A DNA stretch of 64,000 bases from JAJEBT01 sp965221485 (lineage in GTDB: Bacteria > Pseudomonadota > Alphaproteobacteria > MPNO01 > UBA830). The notes beneath the pieces were generated by a model that made no database searches, was not told the DNA's origin, and was given only the letters and a program-made list of their open reading frames with translations. Shown here piece by piece: positions 1 through 8,060 of the stretch. Positions within the stretch are counted from its first letter, which is position 1. Each line of letters opens with the position of its first letter. A program made the position numbers and the translations under genes. The DNA lies in assembly GCA_965221485.1 (NCBI GenBank), contig OZ244893.1, positions 2,790,001 to 2,854,000 of the forward strand, given 5' to 3'.

Positions 1-956
1 ATGCGGTGGAACCCTGTGGGCAGGCAATGCAACAGGAAGCGTCGGATGAAGGCCTCGGCGGCCAAGCTGATGCTTCCATAGCGCGGCGTATCACCTGTTT
101 TCGACACCGGCTTGCGGTAGCGGAAGGTGACGGTATCGCCGTCGAAGGCGAGGATCCGGGTATCGGAGATGGCGACGCGGTGGGTATAGCGTGAGTGATA
201 GTGGATGACAGCCCCGGGTCCGTTGAACGGGGCCTTGGCGTAGACGTTCCAGTTGACCTTACGGGCCTGCTTCAGATGGCGGTTGAATGTGCGCCGGTCA
301 GCGAGGTCGGCGATGGCGCCATGGAATGCGAGTTGGTGGTGGGTCTTTGCCAGTTCCTCGAGAACGCGCCGCCGGAAGTAGTTGGCCAGCACCTTGACCG
401 GGGCGAAGAAGCGGTCGCTTCCGGCCTTCCACGCGCCGGTCTCGACGTCGAACCCGCCATTGGGCACCAGGCAATGCAGGTGCGGATGCCATTCCATCTT
501 CTGGTTCCAGCTGTGCAGCACCGCGGTGCCACCGATGCGGGCGCCGAAGCGCCGGGGATCGGCGCTGATGGTGCGCAACGTCTCGGCAGTGACGCGGAAC
601 AGGATATCGAACACCTGCTCGCGGTTCTGCATGGCGATGCGGGCGATCGGCCGTGGCAGGGTGAAGACGAGATGGAAGTATGGCACCGGCAGGATGCAAG
701 CCGCCTGCTGTTCCCTCCACTTGCGGGCGGCGGCGCCCTGGCAGCCGGGACAATGGCGATTCCCGCACGATTTCCAGACCGCGTGCTCGTGCCCGCACGT
801 GGTGCATTTGAACACGGTCCCACCGAGAGCCGATGTCCGGCAGCGCTCGATACAGTTCATCACCTTCAGCGCCACGGCGTTGAAGGTGCCGGTACGGCGG
901 GCAGCCGCCCCGGCGTGGCGGAAGATCGTCGCCACGCCGGGCTTGTCTGCACTCAC
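1..956 (-). CDS. IS91-family (Y2/HUH) transposase, 3' end beyond window
   Basis: The minus-strand frame opens at a GTG (954-956), directly after the stop of the recombinase gene upstream, and stays open to the left edge, so the C-terminus is missing. It shows the zinc-binding stretch CGNRHCPGCQG, the HUH-type motif WHPHLHCLVPNGG and the segment HYHSRYTHRVAISDTRI. These are hallmarks of IS91-type single-strand rolling-circle transposases, which nick DNA through catalytic tyrosines. The gene directly follows a tyrosine recombinase, an arrangement seen in a subset of IS91-like elements. The GTG start is chosen because it follows the upstream stop codon closely and keeps the whole zinc region. 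The catalytic tyrosines probably lie past the window edge, so activity cannot be judged. Confidence 0.85.
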   Translation of the reverse strand, partial: MSADKPGVATIFRHAGAAARRTGTFNAVALKVMNCIERCRTSALGGTVFKCTTCGHEHAVWKSCGNRHCPGCQGAAARKWREQQAACILPVPYFHLVFTLPRPIARIAMQNREQVFDILFRVTAETLRTISADPRRFGARIGGTAVLHSWNQKMEWHPHLHCLVPNGGFDVETGAWKAGSDRFFAPVKVLANYFRRRVLEELAKTHHQLAFHGAIADLADRRTFNRHLKQARKVNWNVYAKAPFNGPGAVIHYHSRYTHRVAISDTRILAFDGDTVTFRYRKPVSKTGDTPRYGSISLAAEAFIRRFLLHCLPTGFHR

Positions 957-959
957 CGG

Positions 960-1822
960 TTACATGGCGTTGGTGAACCCGGCAAGCGGATGGTCAAGTC
1001 TTCGGAACATGGTGCTGGTGGTGCGGGCGTAGACCCGCGTCGCCGCAACCGACTTGTGCCCAAGCACATCTTGTACGACACTGATCGGTGCCCCGCGTTC
1101 ATGCAAATGAGTGCCAATTGCGTGACGCAGGCTATGGAAGGTGATGCCGCGATCGAGCCCGGCTCGGTCGCGGCTCCCATTGAAGGCCCTGCCCAGGCTG
1201 TTGGTGGTGATGGGACGGTCCGGGCTGTGGTGGAAAAACAGCCAGTTGGTGGGGTGCGGGACGGTGGCCCGCCAGTAGTGTCGCAGCGTGGCGAGGACCG
1301 GATCGGGTAGATAGGCCATGCGTTCGTGGCCGCCCTTTCCATTGCCGATCCGGAGCAGGCCCTTTTCGCTGTGGATGTCGCTGACTTGCAGCGCGACTAC
1401 TTCCGAGATCCGCAAGCCGGCGCCATAGGCGGTGAGGGTTGCGGTACGGTAGCGTAGATCCCCTGGATCAGAACAAGGACATTGGCCTCCGATATCGACC
1501 GCGGCAGCCGATCGTGAACCCGGCGGCCATGCAGTCCCGCGACCTTGTCGGGCTGCCCCATTGCGTCGTTGAAGAACAGGCGCAACGCCGAGACATTGGC
1601 GTTGGTGGTCCGCTCCTCCAGACCGGCGTCAATCCGGCCAATCACCCAGCTGCTGACCTCGTCAGCCGTCAATCTCTGTGGCGGGCGACCGTAATCGACC
1701 GCAAGCTTGCTGAGCGTGTGCTGGTAATTCTGCTGGGTCTTTGGTGCGAGACCCTTCAGGGTCATCACATCGATCATCTTCTGGCGGGCCGGAGACGTCC
1801 CCGAAACTTTCCTTGTCATCAT
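960..1822 (-). pseudogene. Tyrosine recombinase of the IS91-type element, split by a frameshift
   Basis: Two overlapping minus-strand frames make up one XerC/D-like recombinase. Frame one (1822 to about 1460) holds the SAM-like core-binding domain, with LAPKTQQNYQHTLSKL near residue 28. Frame two (about 1460 to 960) holds the catalytic half: AYGAGLRISEVVAL with the first Arg, FHSLRH with the HxxR box, VLGHKS, and the Tyr of ATRVYART. The frames join at a run of four C on the plus strand (1460-1463); a -1 slip there restores continuity. GGGAG about 7 nt before the ATG at 1822 supports the start. It is either a decayed gene or, less likely, a programmed frameshift. It was probably a partner of the transposase downstream. 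Confidence 0.75.
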
Positions 1823-2076
1823 GGTTCACTCCCTGGGTTGAAGACATCCCGAATGATCGGGACACCAGGGAAGGTGAACACAATTGAGCGGCTATCGGAA
1901 AACCGGTAAGACCACCTTCAACGCATTTCGGAACCTGGATTACAGACAGGGAACGCCGAACCGAACACAACTGGCCGCGGAGCGGCCTTCGTTCAAAACA
2001 ATTTTCTTAACGTAATCCCAAGCCTTGATTTGCTAATTGGAACCCAATACACGCCGTAGTATGTTGTCTAGCGGCT
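1823..2076. other. Left IS91-element boundary region, non-coding
   Basis: No gene is recognised between the recombinase start and the KAP gene. A 6-bp stem with ATGA loop (1847-1862) sits just upstream of the recombinase. IS91-like elements carry hairpins at their ends, so this could be part of the terminus, but the exact end cannot be fixed without a second copy. Confidence 0.35.
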
Positions 2077-3516
2077 TCAACTCCTCCTCTCGAAGACAAT
2101 CTCAAGCAACCGAATTGCTCTTTCAAATTCGTACCGCCCATTTCCCATAATCCACTCAGCCTTTAGAGTTCTAATTAATCCAATCACTTGAATGGCATGA
2201 TCGAGCTCTGGATGAGCAGAAAAATCGGTGCTTCGATCCGCAGAATTTATCATGTTTTGGTATCGGGAATACAGCGGTGACCTAATTTGGTCTCCTGGAC
2301 CGTGTGCGAATTGGTCTTCTGCCATCGCCATGATAATCTTTGCCTCCAGATTTAAACCTTCACTACTGAATCGGAACTCTTTTCTTGTCCGTTCGAAGAG
2401 AGCATCTGCCACCTCTGCGTCGGTCGCAGTACGTTCTGTAAATTGCCGATAGGTCACAGGGTCAAGCGTTCGCAGAATCAGCAGAAGCGTTGCCATCTGA
2501 GCCGGAACCTCACTATGCTCGTCATCCAGCATGGCAACGACTAGGCCGAGACGTTGAAGAGCCTGCTGCATGGTTCGAAGATCGATTTCGGAACTTCCGA
2601 AAAATGTTTGAAGCCAGGTTCGCCCTAGTCCCTTCAATGACTTATCGTGATCTTTATTTCTTCCACCGAGTTGTCTCGAAATTTCGTCAAGGCACGAAGC
2701 AATGAATTTCTTCCGTTCCGCTGCAGGAAGGCGGAGATCGATATCAATAAATCGTCGTAGGTACTCCGAGGCATTAATACCTTGACCGTACAGGGATTGA
2801 ACCGAACACTCTAACTGGGTTCGGTTCACTCCAAGAACGAAAACAATGCCATCGACCGCAAACAGATGTTTCATGACTTCCAGAAGTTCAATGGCGTAAG
2901 ACGGCCTGCAGCGATCGAGCTCGTCGACAACAACTATCAATGGTGAGTCTATGGACTCTGCTTTTGCTGCTTGTTCAAGTACTTCCCGAAACTTTTCCAT
3001 GGCGTTTTTCGCCTCTTCGTACCGGGACCCACTTCTCCCAGCAGCGGCGTGGATTGCTGTTTGAAAGACCTCTTCCGCCATTTGACCAGCAGTACCGCCC
3101 AGCAGCGGTGACACAAGCGCACTGCCTATTGTCGGAACAATGTTCGCTAGAACGTCTGCCGCGGCGGTCCTCAATTTTTTGCGCCGATCTTCACCGTTTG
3201 TTTGAACGGCAGAGGCCAGTTCTTCAGACAGGGCCAGAAACGGCTCGTCAGCAAAATCGTTGTCCCACGCGTTAAACATGACCACGGGAATTTTCTTACC
3301 GAGCAGAAGCGCTCTCCACATATCCAGAAAAGTGGTTTTTCCCATTCCCCACTCTGCATCAACAGCAATGACGCAGGGGCCATCGATAGCCTGAACCATC
3401 TTAGCCAACGCTTCCGCCGCTTCGCGCCTTTCAAGCCGATCATTCCTGAATGGTTCGTCCAAACAGACCTCCAGAGCCTGAGGCCTTACCCTAAATCCCA
3501 TGACATTGTCTCCCAT
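2077..3516 (-). CDS. KAP-family P-loop NTPase
   Basis: About 479 residues. The Walker A motif DAEWGMGKTTFLDMW lies around residues 50-64 and Walker B IVVVDELDRC around 190-200. This spacing, and the text around the motifs (FNAWDNDF; MKHLFAVDGIVFVLGVNR), match the KAP NTPases, some of which act in phage defence or with membrane proteins. No clear paired transmembrane insertion, common in the family, is seen in the stretch between the two motifs. A TTG further upstream (3558) is in frame, but it falls inside the predicted -10 region. The ATG at 3516 is therefore preferred. The gene stands alone and is AT-richer than the tra genes, which suggests acquisition. The exact role is unknown. Confidence 0.75.
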   Translation of the reverse strand: MGDNVMGFRVRPQALEVCLDEPFRNDRLERREAAEALAKMVQAIDGPCVIAVDAEWGMGKTTFLDMWRALLLGKKIPVVMFNAWDNDFADEPFLALSEELASAVQTNGEDRRKKLRTAAADVLANIVPTIGSALVSPLLGGTAGQMAEEVFQTAIHAAAGRSGSRYEEAKNAMEKFREVLEQAAKAESIDSPLIVVVDELDRCRPSYAIELLEVMKHLFAVDGIVFVLGVNRTQLECSVQSLYGQGINASEYLRRFIDIDLRLPAAERKKFIASCLDEISRQLGGRNKDHDKSLKGLGRTWLQTFFGSSEIDLRTMQQALQRLGLVVAMLDDEHSEVPAQMATLLLILRTLDPVTYRQFTERTATDAEVADALFERTRKEFRFSSEGLNLEAKIIMAMAEDQFAHGPGDQIRSPLYSRYQNMINSADRSTDFSAHPELDHAIQVIGLIRTLKAEWIMGNGRYEFERAIRLLEIVFERRS

Positions 3517-3547
3517 TGTCGAGAATTTCCCGTTGGAAATAAAACTT

Positions 3548-3577
3548 CTTATTCCCAACGGTTTTAGTTTTTGTCAA
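3548..3577 (-). promoter_or_regulatory. Sigma70-type promoter of the KAP NTPase gene
   Basis: On the minus strand a perfect TTGACA (3572-3577) is followed after 18 bp by AATAAG (3548-3553). Transcription would start near 3541, 25 nt before the ATG at 3516. This argues against the upstream TTG start at 3558. Confidence 0.55.
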
Positions 3578-4234
3578 GATCTATTTCTTGTGTAAGTCAA
3601 TCGGAATTATGCCCATTGTTACCCTGGTTGAGCGATAGAGAGACGTTGAGCTGAAGGCCAGAGAGTTGCCAATTCAAACGCACCAAGGACCCTCAGATGA
3701 CACCGGTTTTGTACAGGTTGGGGTTTTTGGATTGTGATCATTTTGCACACCAAGTCATTCTCATGCGCCATTGGTGTAGATCGAGTTTCATAAGTCTTGT
3801 TGAAGCTGCCAATCGGTTCTTCTGGGAGACTGACCAGCGGACTGCTTTTTCGCCAGTCTCCGCGCGTCAAAGTTCAATGGAAACTTCAGCACCGTCCGGT
3901 CCCAACTCTGCACCCGAGGCCGTTTCAAGCAGTGCGACCAAAACATGGTTTGAGGCCCTGTCAGAGCTACCGGTACCCTTGTCATCGAACAGGTTCGTGC
4001 AATTGCCTGCGATCCGGGGCGATTGCCACTAGCCTCAGACATCCTGACCTCATACAGTTTGTGCTGACTTAAAAACAGGTGCAGCGCGACAATCAAGATG
4101 AGATTCCGCGTCAATCAGGATGAGACTAGGATTGGTGCCCTCAAGCGCAGGCACCGGACCAAGGCAAACGGGCTCCAGGTTCCGGAGACTTCTGGTACCA
4201 GATCCCAAAACAAAGCCCGGGACCGCTCCTTTTA
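3578..4234. other. Non-coding, degenerate region with repeat R2a
   Basis: No convincing gene is seen. A 44-bp stretch at 4036-4079 is closely similar to 18324-18367 (repeat R2); both begin with the same 13-mer agacatcctgacc. Shortly after it are two imperfect direct copies of a tcaatcaggatgaga-like unit (about 4092-4125). The pattern recalls terminal repeats of insertion sequences such as the IS21 family, but no transposase is left to confirm that. Confidence 0.4.
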
Positions 4235-4335
4235 CACAGGACGATCGGAAAACGATCGGAGATATCCGGGAAATCCAGAACCAGGTCGCACGAAATAGTC
4301 TGGGATGGTCACGAACTTATAAAGTGACAGTCAAC
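4235..4335 (+). repeat. Dispersed repeat R1, copy A
   Basis: About 100 bp starting acaggacgatcgga. Similar copies occur at 18201-18300 (opposite strand) and 23691-23785 (same strand). Read on the minus strand, all three encode a related short peptide containing PDYF and FPG; copies A and B end at a stop after DRPV. It overlaps the end of the MoxR relic. Confidence 0.65.
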
Positions 4336-4839
4336 AACCCGGATCTCGAGATGGACGAACCGGGACGCAAGGGGTGTCGGCATACGGTGCGCGACACCCC
4401 GGTCGGTCTCCCGGTTTCCGCAGGCGATCATTGCGGCGCCCTCCGGCAGCCGGTATTCGCCGACTGCGCGGTCAAGCACCAGCTGATAGAGCGCTGCCTG
4501 CACCATTGGTACAGCGGAGGGCAGTTCCTCGAGGTTGATCAGAAACTCCTGGTCGCTGTCTTCCGGTGGCAGGAACGCCGGTGGCGCCCAGCGGGTTCGG
4601 CCATCGGTGTCCCGCCAGGGAATGCCACGCAGATCGACGGGATCAAGGAGGAGGGCGCGAACGTCGACATATTCGCGATCGGCCGAGGCGGCGACCTGCT
4701 AAACTATTTCGCTCTTGGCGCAGCCCGGCGGTCCCCAGACGATCACCGGCTGCTGCGCCTCGACCATCAGGGCAAGGGTTGTGGCGAGATCGGACGGGGG
4801 AAGCGTGTAGTCAGCGGATATCGGAACGGATTGGGGCAT
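4309..4839 (-). pseudogene. MoxR-like AAA+ ATPase remnant
   Basis: Read from ATG 4839, the frame carries a Walker A region PVIVWGPPGCAKSEIV, then an in-frame TAG at 4699-4701. It then continues in the same frame with VDVRALLLDPVDLRGIPW, the Walker B-like FLINLEELPSAVPMVQ and a sensor-like IACGNRETDRG. The text matches MoxR/RavA-type AAA+ ATPases, which usually act as chaperone-like partners of VWA-domain proteins. The protein stops at 4309, inside repeat R1A, and lacks the lid domain. With one nonsense codon and a truncated end it is almost certainly dead. It lies outside the ICE, on the chromosomal side of the attachment site. Confidence 0.7.
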
Positions 4840-5151
4840 CGGCAATCTCCGGATGGCGGGTCGACGGCGTCGACACCCTCCGGGCTGACGAACCGTCACC
4901 CCAAACCGGCTGGCCGGCCTCGTTGCGGCGTGAGAAGTTCCATTGCGGTCATTGCCGCGATTGCCGCGAGCCAGCACTGAAGGGAACAGAACAACGTCAG
5001 CGCAGTCCTGCTCCTGGCCTAATGCAATCTGCGTCTGTGCAAGGCTCGGTGCGCTTACGTTCGGAGAGCAGGCGTGCGCGCATGTCTGCGCCTGAATTAG
5101 AATGAATCCGCTTACGGTATGCTTACGGTGAGCGTCCAGTAGGATGTACGG
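4840..5151. other. Non-coding gap beside the attachment site
   Basis: No gene or RNA recognised. The stretch lies between the MoxR relic and the tRNA terminator, and on this reading is flanking DNA outside the ICE. Confidence 0.4.
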
Positions 5152-5195
5152 GCAAAAGAAAACCCCTCGAAAACGGTCCGTTTTCAAGGGGTTCT
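5152..5195 (-). terminator. Intrinsic terminator of tRNA-fMet
   Basis: On the minus strand a stem formed by ACCCCT/AGGGGT and GAAAACG/CGTTTTC closes on a 3-nt loop and runs into a T-rich tail. It begins a few bases after the CCA end of the tRNA fragment, where a tRNA terminator is expected. Confidence 0.75.
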
Positions 5196-5197
5196 GT

Positions 5198-5243
5198 TGG
5201 TTGCGGGGGTAGGATTTGAACCTACGACCTTCAGGTTATGAGT
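5198..5243 (-). tRNA. 3' portion of initiator tRNA-fMet (ICE attachment site)
   Basis: The minus strand reads from the CAT anticodon (complement of 5238-5240) through a complete T arm (GTAGG/CCTAC stem, TTCAAAT loop) to CCCCGCAACCA. The acceptor end, which would leave a C1-A72 mismatch, and the anticodon-arm sequence point to initiator tRNA-fMet. Upstream of the anticodon loop the sequence is not tRNA, so only the 3' portion is present. Elements that integrate in tRNA genes duplicate the 3' end in this way. The integrase gene begins about 200 bp away on the non-tRNA side, so the ICE lies to the right and the intact tRNA should be at its far end, outside this window. Confidence 0.85.
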
Positions 5244-5438
5244 TTCGAAACCTGAGAATGACAGAAATACGCCGGAGCGCGCAGAACATTTATATTTCAT
5301 TTATTTACAATAGGTTAAAAATCCCCTTCGCAGACAAGCGTACGTGTGAGATATCGCTGAATCGATGCAATTTGTTTGCCAATTGTTTGCCAGCTTGATA
5401 TGGATCGGTGTAATGGCGACACGATGGGAAGCGACGGA

Positions 5439-6647
5439 ATGGCGGGTAGAAAGCTGATACGGATCGGCAAGAGAGCGGTGGACGCTGTGAAGCCTGGCGA
5501 TGCAGATTTCGTCTGCTGGGATCGGGATCTGACCGGCTTCGGTCTACGAGTGCGGAAGTCAGGGCGCAAGGTCTATGTCGTGCAGACCCGGGTAGACGGG
5601 AAGCTCCGCTGGTTCACCATTGGACAACACGGGCCGCTCAGCCCGGATGAGGCAAGACGGAAAGCATTGGAGATACTGGCCGGCGCCAGGAATGGCATTG
5701 ATGCTCGCGAGGAGGTTCGGCCAGCAGACGACGCGCCAACCATGCGCGATCTGGGGCGGCGGTTCCTTGACGAATATGTACCTGTCCATTGCAAGCCCAG
5801 CACGGCAGCCGAGTATCAACGCTCGGTGAGGCTATTCGTCGACACTACGATCGGAGACCTGCGGGTAGACCGGGTGCAGCGCAAGGACATTGCAGCTCTG
5901 CATCATGGCCTGCGCGACAAGCCCTATCAGGCCAATCGCACTCTCGGGGTACTGTCGAAGATGTTCTCGCTCGCAGAGGTTTGGGGCTGGCGGCCCGACG
6001 CATCCAATCCCTGCCGCCATGTCAGACGCTATAAGGAACACAAGCGCGAGCGCTTCCTGTCGCCGGAGGAGACCATCCGGCTGGGTGAAGTTCTGCGCGA
6101 AGCGGAAGCGGAGATGCCCTCTGCAGTTGCTGCCTTCCGCCTGCTTCTGCTGACCGGCTGCCGCATGTCGGAAATCCGCGATCTGCGCTGGGAGCATGTT
6201 AAGAAGGATTGCATCGAACTTCCGGACGCCAAAACCGGAGGGCGCGTAGTACCGCTCGGCCCGGAAGCCCGGGCCGTGTTGTCGGGAATAAGCCAGGAGG
6301 ACGGCAACCCATGGGTAATTGCCGGGCGCCTCCCCGGCTCTCACCTCACCGACCTGCAACGTCCCTGGCGCCGAATTCGTAAACTCGCAGGTCTGGAGGA
6401 CGTTCGCATCCATGACCTGCGGCACTCCTTCGCCAGTCGCGCGCTCGCCCTCGGCGAGAGCCTCACCATGATTGGGAAGCTGCTGGGCCACACCCAGGTG
6501 CAGACCACCGCTCGCTATGCGCATCTTGCTCGGGACTCGATACAGACCGCCGCCTCGCGGATCACGCAGAGCATCGGTAGCAACCTAACAGGGGTGGCGC
6601 CGACAGCCCAGGACAAGGCCCGCGCTGATCCCTCGACATTCAGATGA
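5439..6647 (+). CDS. int: ICE tyrosine integrase
   Basis: About 402 residues with the layout of tRNA-targeting P4-like integrases: an N-terminal arm-binding domain (TGFGLRVRKSGRKVYVVQ; HGPLSPDEARRKALEI), a SAM-like core-binding domain and a catalytic domain. Visible catalytic residues counted from this start are Arg242 (TGCRMSEI), the Lys in DAKTGG, His325 and Arg328 (IHDLRHSF), the His of LLGHTQV and the nucleophile Tyr360 (TTARYAHLA). It lies beside the tRNA-fMet fragment and reads into the element, so it should catalyse insertion and, with a partner, excision. In-frame starts also exist at 5376 (TTG), 5400 and 5424; the ATG at 5439 has the best purine-rich upstream stretch (gggaag). The last codons lie in a sequence that recurs at 23493-23573. 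Confidence 0.9.
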   Translation: MAGRKLIRIGKRAVDAVKPGDADFVCWDRDLTGFGLRVRKSGRKVYVVQTRVDGKLRWFTIGQHGPLSPDEARRKALEILAGARNGIDAREEVRPADDAPTMRDLGRRFLDEYVPVHCKPSTAAEYQRSVRLFVDTTIGDLRVDRVQRKDIAALHHGLRDKPYQANRTLGVLSKMFSLAEVWGWRPDASNPCRHVRRYKEHKRERFLSPEETIRLGEVLREAEAEMPSAVAAFRLLLLTGCRMSEIRDLRWEHVKKDCIELPDAKTGGRVVPLGPEARAVLSGISQEDGNPWVIAGRLPGSHLTDLQRPWRRIRKLAGLEDVRIHDLRHSFASRALALGESLTMIGKLLGHTQVQTTARYAHLARDSIQTAASRITQSIGSNLTGVAPTAQDKARADPSTFR

Positions 6648-6691
6648 CAATGGGAAAATGCGCGCGGCTGGTGCTGAGCGAGTACTAGATC
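6611..6691 (+). repeat. Repeat R3, copy a (integrase 3' end and downstream)
   Basis: About 80 bp spanning the end of the integrase gene and the following 44 bp. A diverged second copy occurs at 23493-23573, starting almost exactly at the edge of an IS630 relic. No gene is seen from here to 6854. Confidence 0.55.
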
Positions 6692-6854
6692 GCCAAGGCG
6701 TGGTGCACTGGGATGATCTGCGGAGCATCGTTACGTGCCGCTGCCATGGCTTGGATGCCCGCGCGCTAGTCATCCAATATCGGAGCCAGGGCGTGATCCC
6801 AACTATGAACTCACGTCCCTTGTGCGAATTTAGGGACAACTGCTATTCGGAAGC

Positions 6855-8057
6855 TTACGCAAGTAACCGAACCGTAAACCGCTCGTCCAATTCGATGAGA
6901 TCGGGATCCGTGCCGTTGTGCTCCTTCATACCCCTGACGATTTTCCGGGGAATCCCCATTCCCATATGTTCCAGATACCGATAGTCGCGCATCACGTCTT
7001 TCAACAACTGGTTTCGTGCAGCCCGCGTCCCGAACCGCATTCGGTCCGGCGTTATGTCGTTCGGCAGTCGGCCCGGTGAGACAATTTCCAACCGGTCGTC
7101 GTACACTGACAACTCGACATCGGTGCCCGTGAGCAGGTAGTCGCGGTGGATCAGGGCGTTGACGATGGCCTCCCGAAGAGCATCAAGCGGATAGGTCGGA
7201 CGCTCCACCCGTCTTCCACCTATAGCTTCGACGATCACACGAGTGTTGCGTTGCACAAAATTCAGAGCCTGTTCGACCAGGCCGTTTTCAACAATGTCAC
7301 CGCGTTCGTTGAGGAGAGGCGTCATGGCACCGCGAAGTGCGGTGCGCTCCTGCACATCATAGTCCTGTTCCGATCCGGGATACGCGACAGCGTCTATCCC
7401 CGCGTGAGGCAAGAAATGATTTGGCGCCTTTCCGAACAACAACATGCCTCCGACGGTCACGCCTTCCTCGGTCATGATCTCTGTGTTAACGAGAAGTGAC
7501 TGCCAAGCCTCCTCGTCTTCGTCGATCGGCACATCCTGTTGGCGAACGTCAACGAAATAGTTTCGCAGACGTCTCTGGTCGAGGTTTGCAAGCGTGGCTC
7601 CCGAAACGGGCCGCAGTTCGGCCCGGATCGTACCTCTTTGCTGGAACAGACGGGCAAGTTCTTCCGGACTAGCTTCCCGGCTCTGCGTGCCGACACGCAT
7701 CAAATATCTGTTGGTGTTGTTGTGCCAGAGCGCGTGCACGTCGTATCCGCGGGTAACCCGGACAATCGCAACATCGCTACTGTCCTTGACACCGCGCACC
7801 ACCTCGAAGAATGGAACGATCGCAGGCCTGATCTTGTCGCGGCATACGCTCATGATCCATTCTTCGAGGTTTTCCCGGGCAAGACCCGTGATTATTCCGT
7901 CGTCTTCGACTCCGAGCAGCACCATGCCGCCTTCCAGGTTCGAGAAAGCGACCAGTTCCTTTGCAAGGTCTTGTGTGCGCAAATCATCTCGTTTGAATTC
8001 AACTCCGGAATTCTCGCCGTTCGCTATGATTTCCAACAGTTCTGTACGCGTTGTCAT
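6855..8057 (-). CDS. AlbA/Schlafen-like ATP-binding protein
   Basis: 400 residues. The N-terminal part (ENSGVEFKRDD, then FSNLEGGMVLLGVEDDG) is an AlbA_2/Schlafen-like domain. The C-terminal part (LREAIVNALIHRDY, VYDDRLEIVSPGRLP, then a short helix-rich tail) matches the GHKL-like HATPase_c_4 domain that usually follows it. Such proteins are predicted nucleic-acid-binding regulators or defence factors; the biochemical role is not settled. The start codon lies three bases after the stop codon of the TrlF gene, so the two are cotranscribed and probably translationally coupled. Confidence 0.8.
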   Translation of the reverse strand: MTTRTELLEIIANGENSGVEFKRDDLRTQDLAKELVAFSNLEGGMVLLGVEDDGIITGLARENLEEWIMSVCRDKIRPAIVPFFEVVRGVKDSSDVAIVRVTRGYDVHALWHNNTNRYLMRVGTQSREASPEELARLFQQRGTIRAELRPVSGATLANLDQRRLRNYFVDVRQQDVPIDEDEEAWQSLLVNTEIMTEEGVTVGGMLLFGKAPNHFLPHAGIDAVAYPGSEQDYDVQERTALRGAMTPLLNERGDIVENGLVEQALNFVQRNTRVIVEAIGGRRVERPTYPLDALREAIVNALIHRDYLLTGTDVELSVYDDRLEIVSPGRLPNDITPDRMRFGTRAARNQLLKDVMRDYRYLEHMGMGIPRKIVRGMKEHNGTDPDLIELDERFTVRLLA

Positions 8058-8060
8058 ACC

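Noticed and set aside
3788..4114. 108-codon minus-strand frame in the left gap
   Set aside because: No motif, no ribosome site, and it runs through repeat R2a.
4036..4130. Terminal repeats of an IS21-type element
   Set aside because: The repeated units resemble such ends but no istA or istB remnant is seen, so only the repeats are reported.
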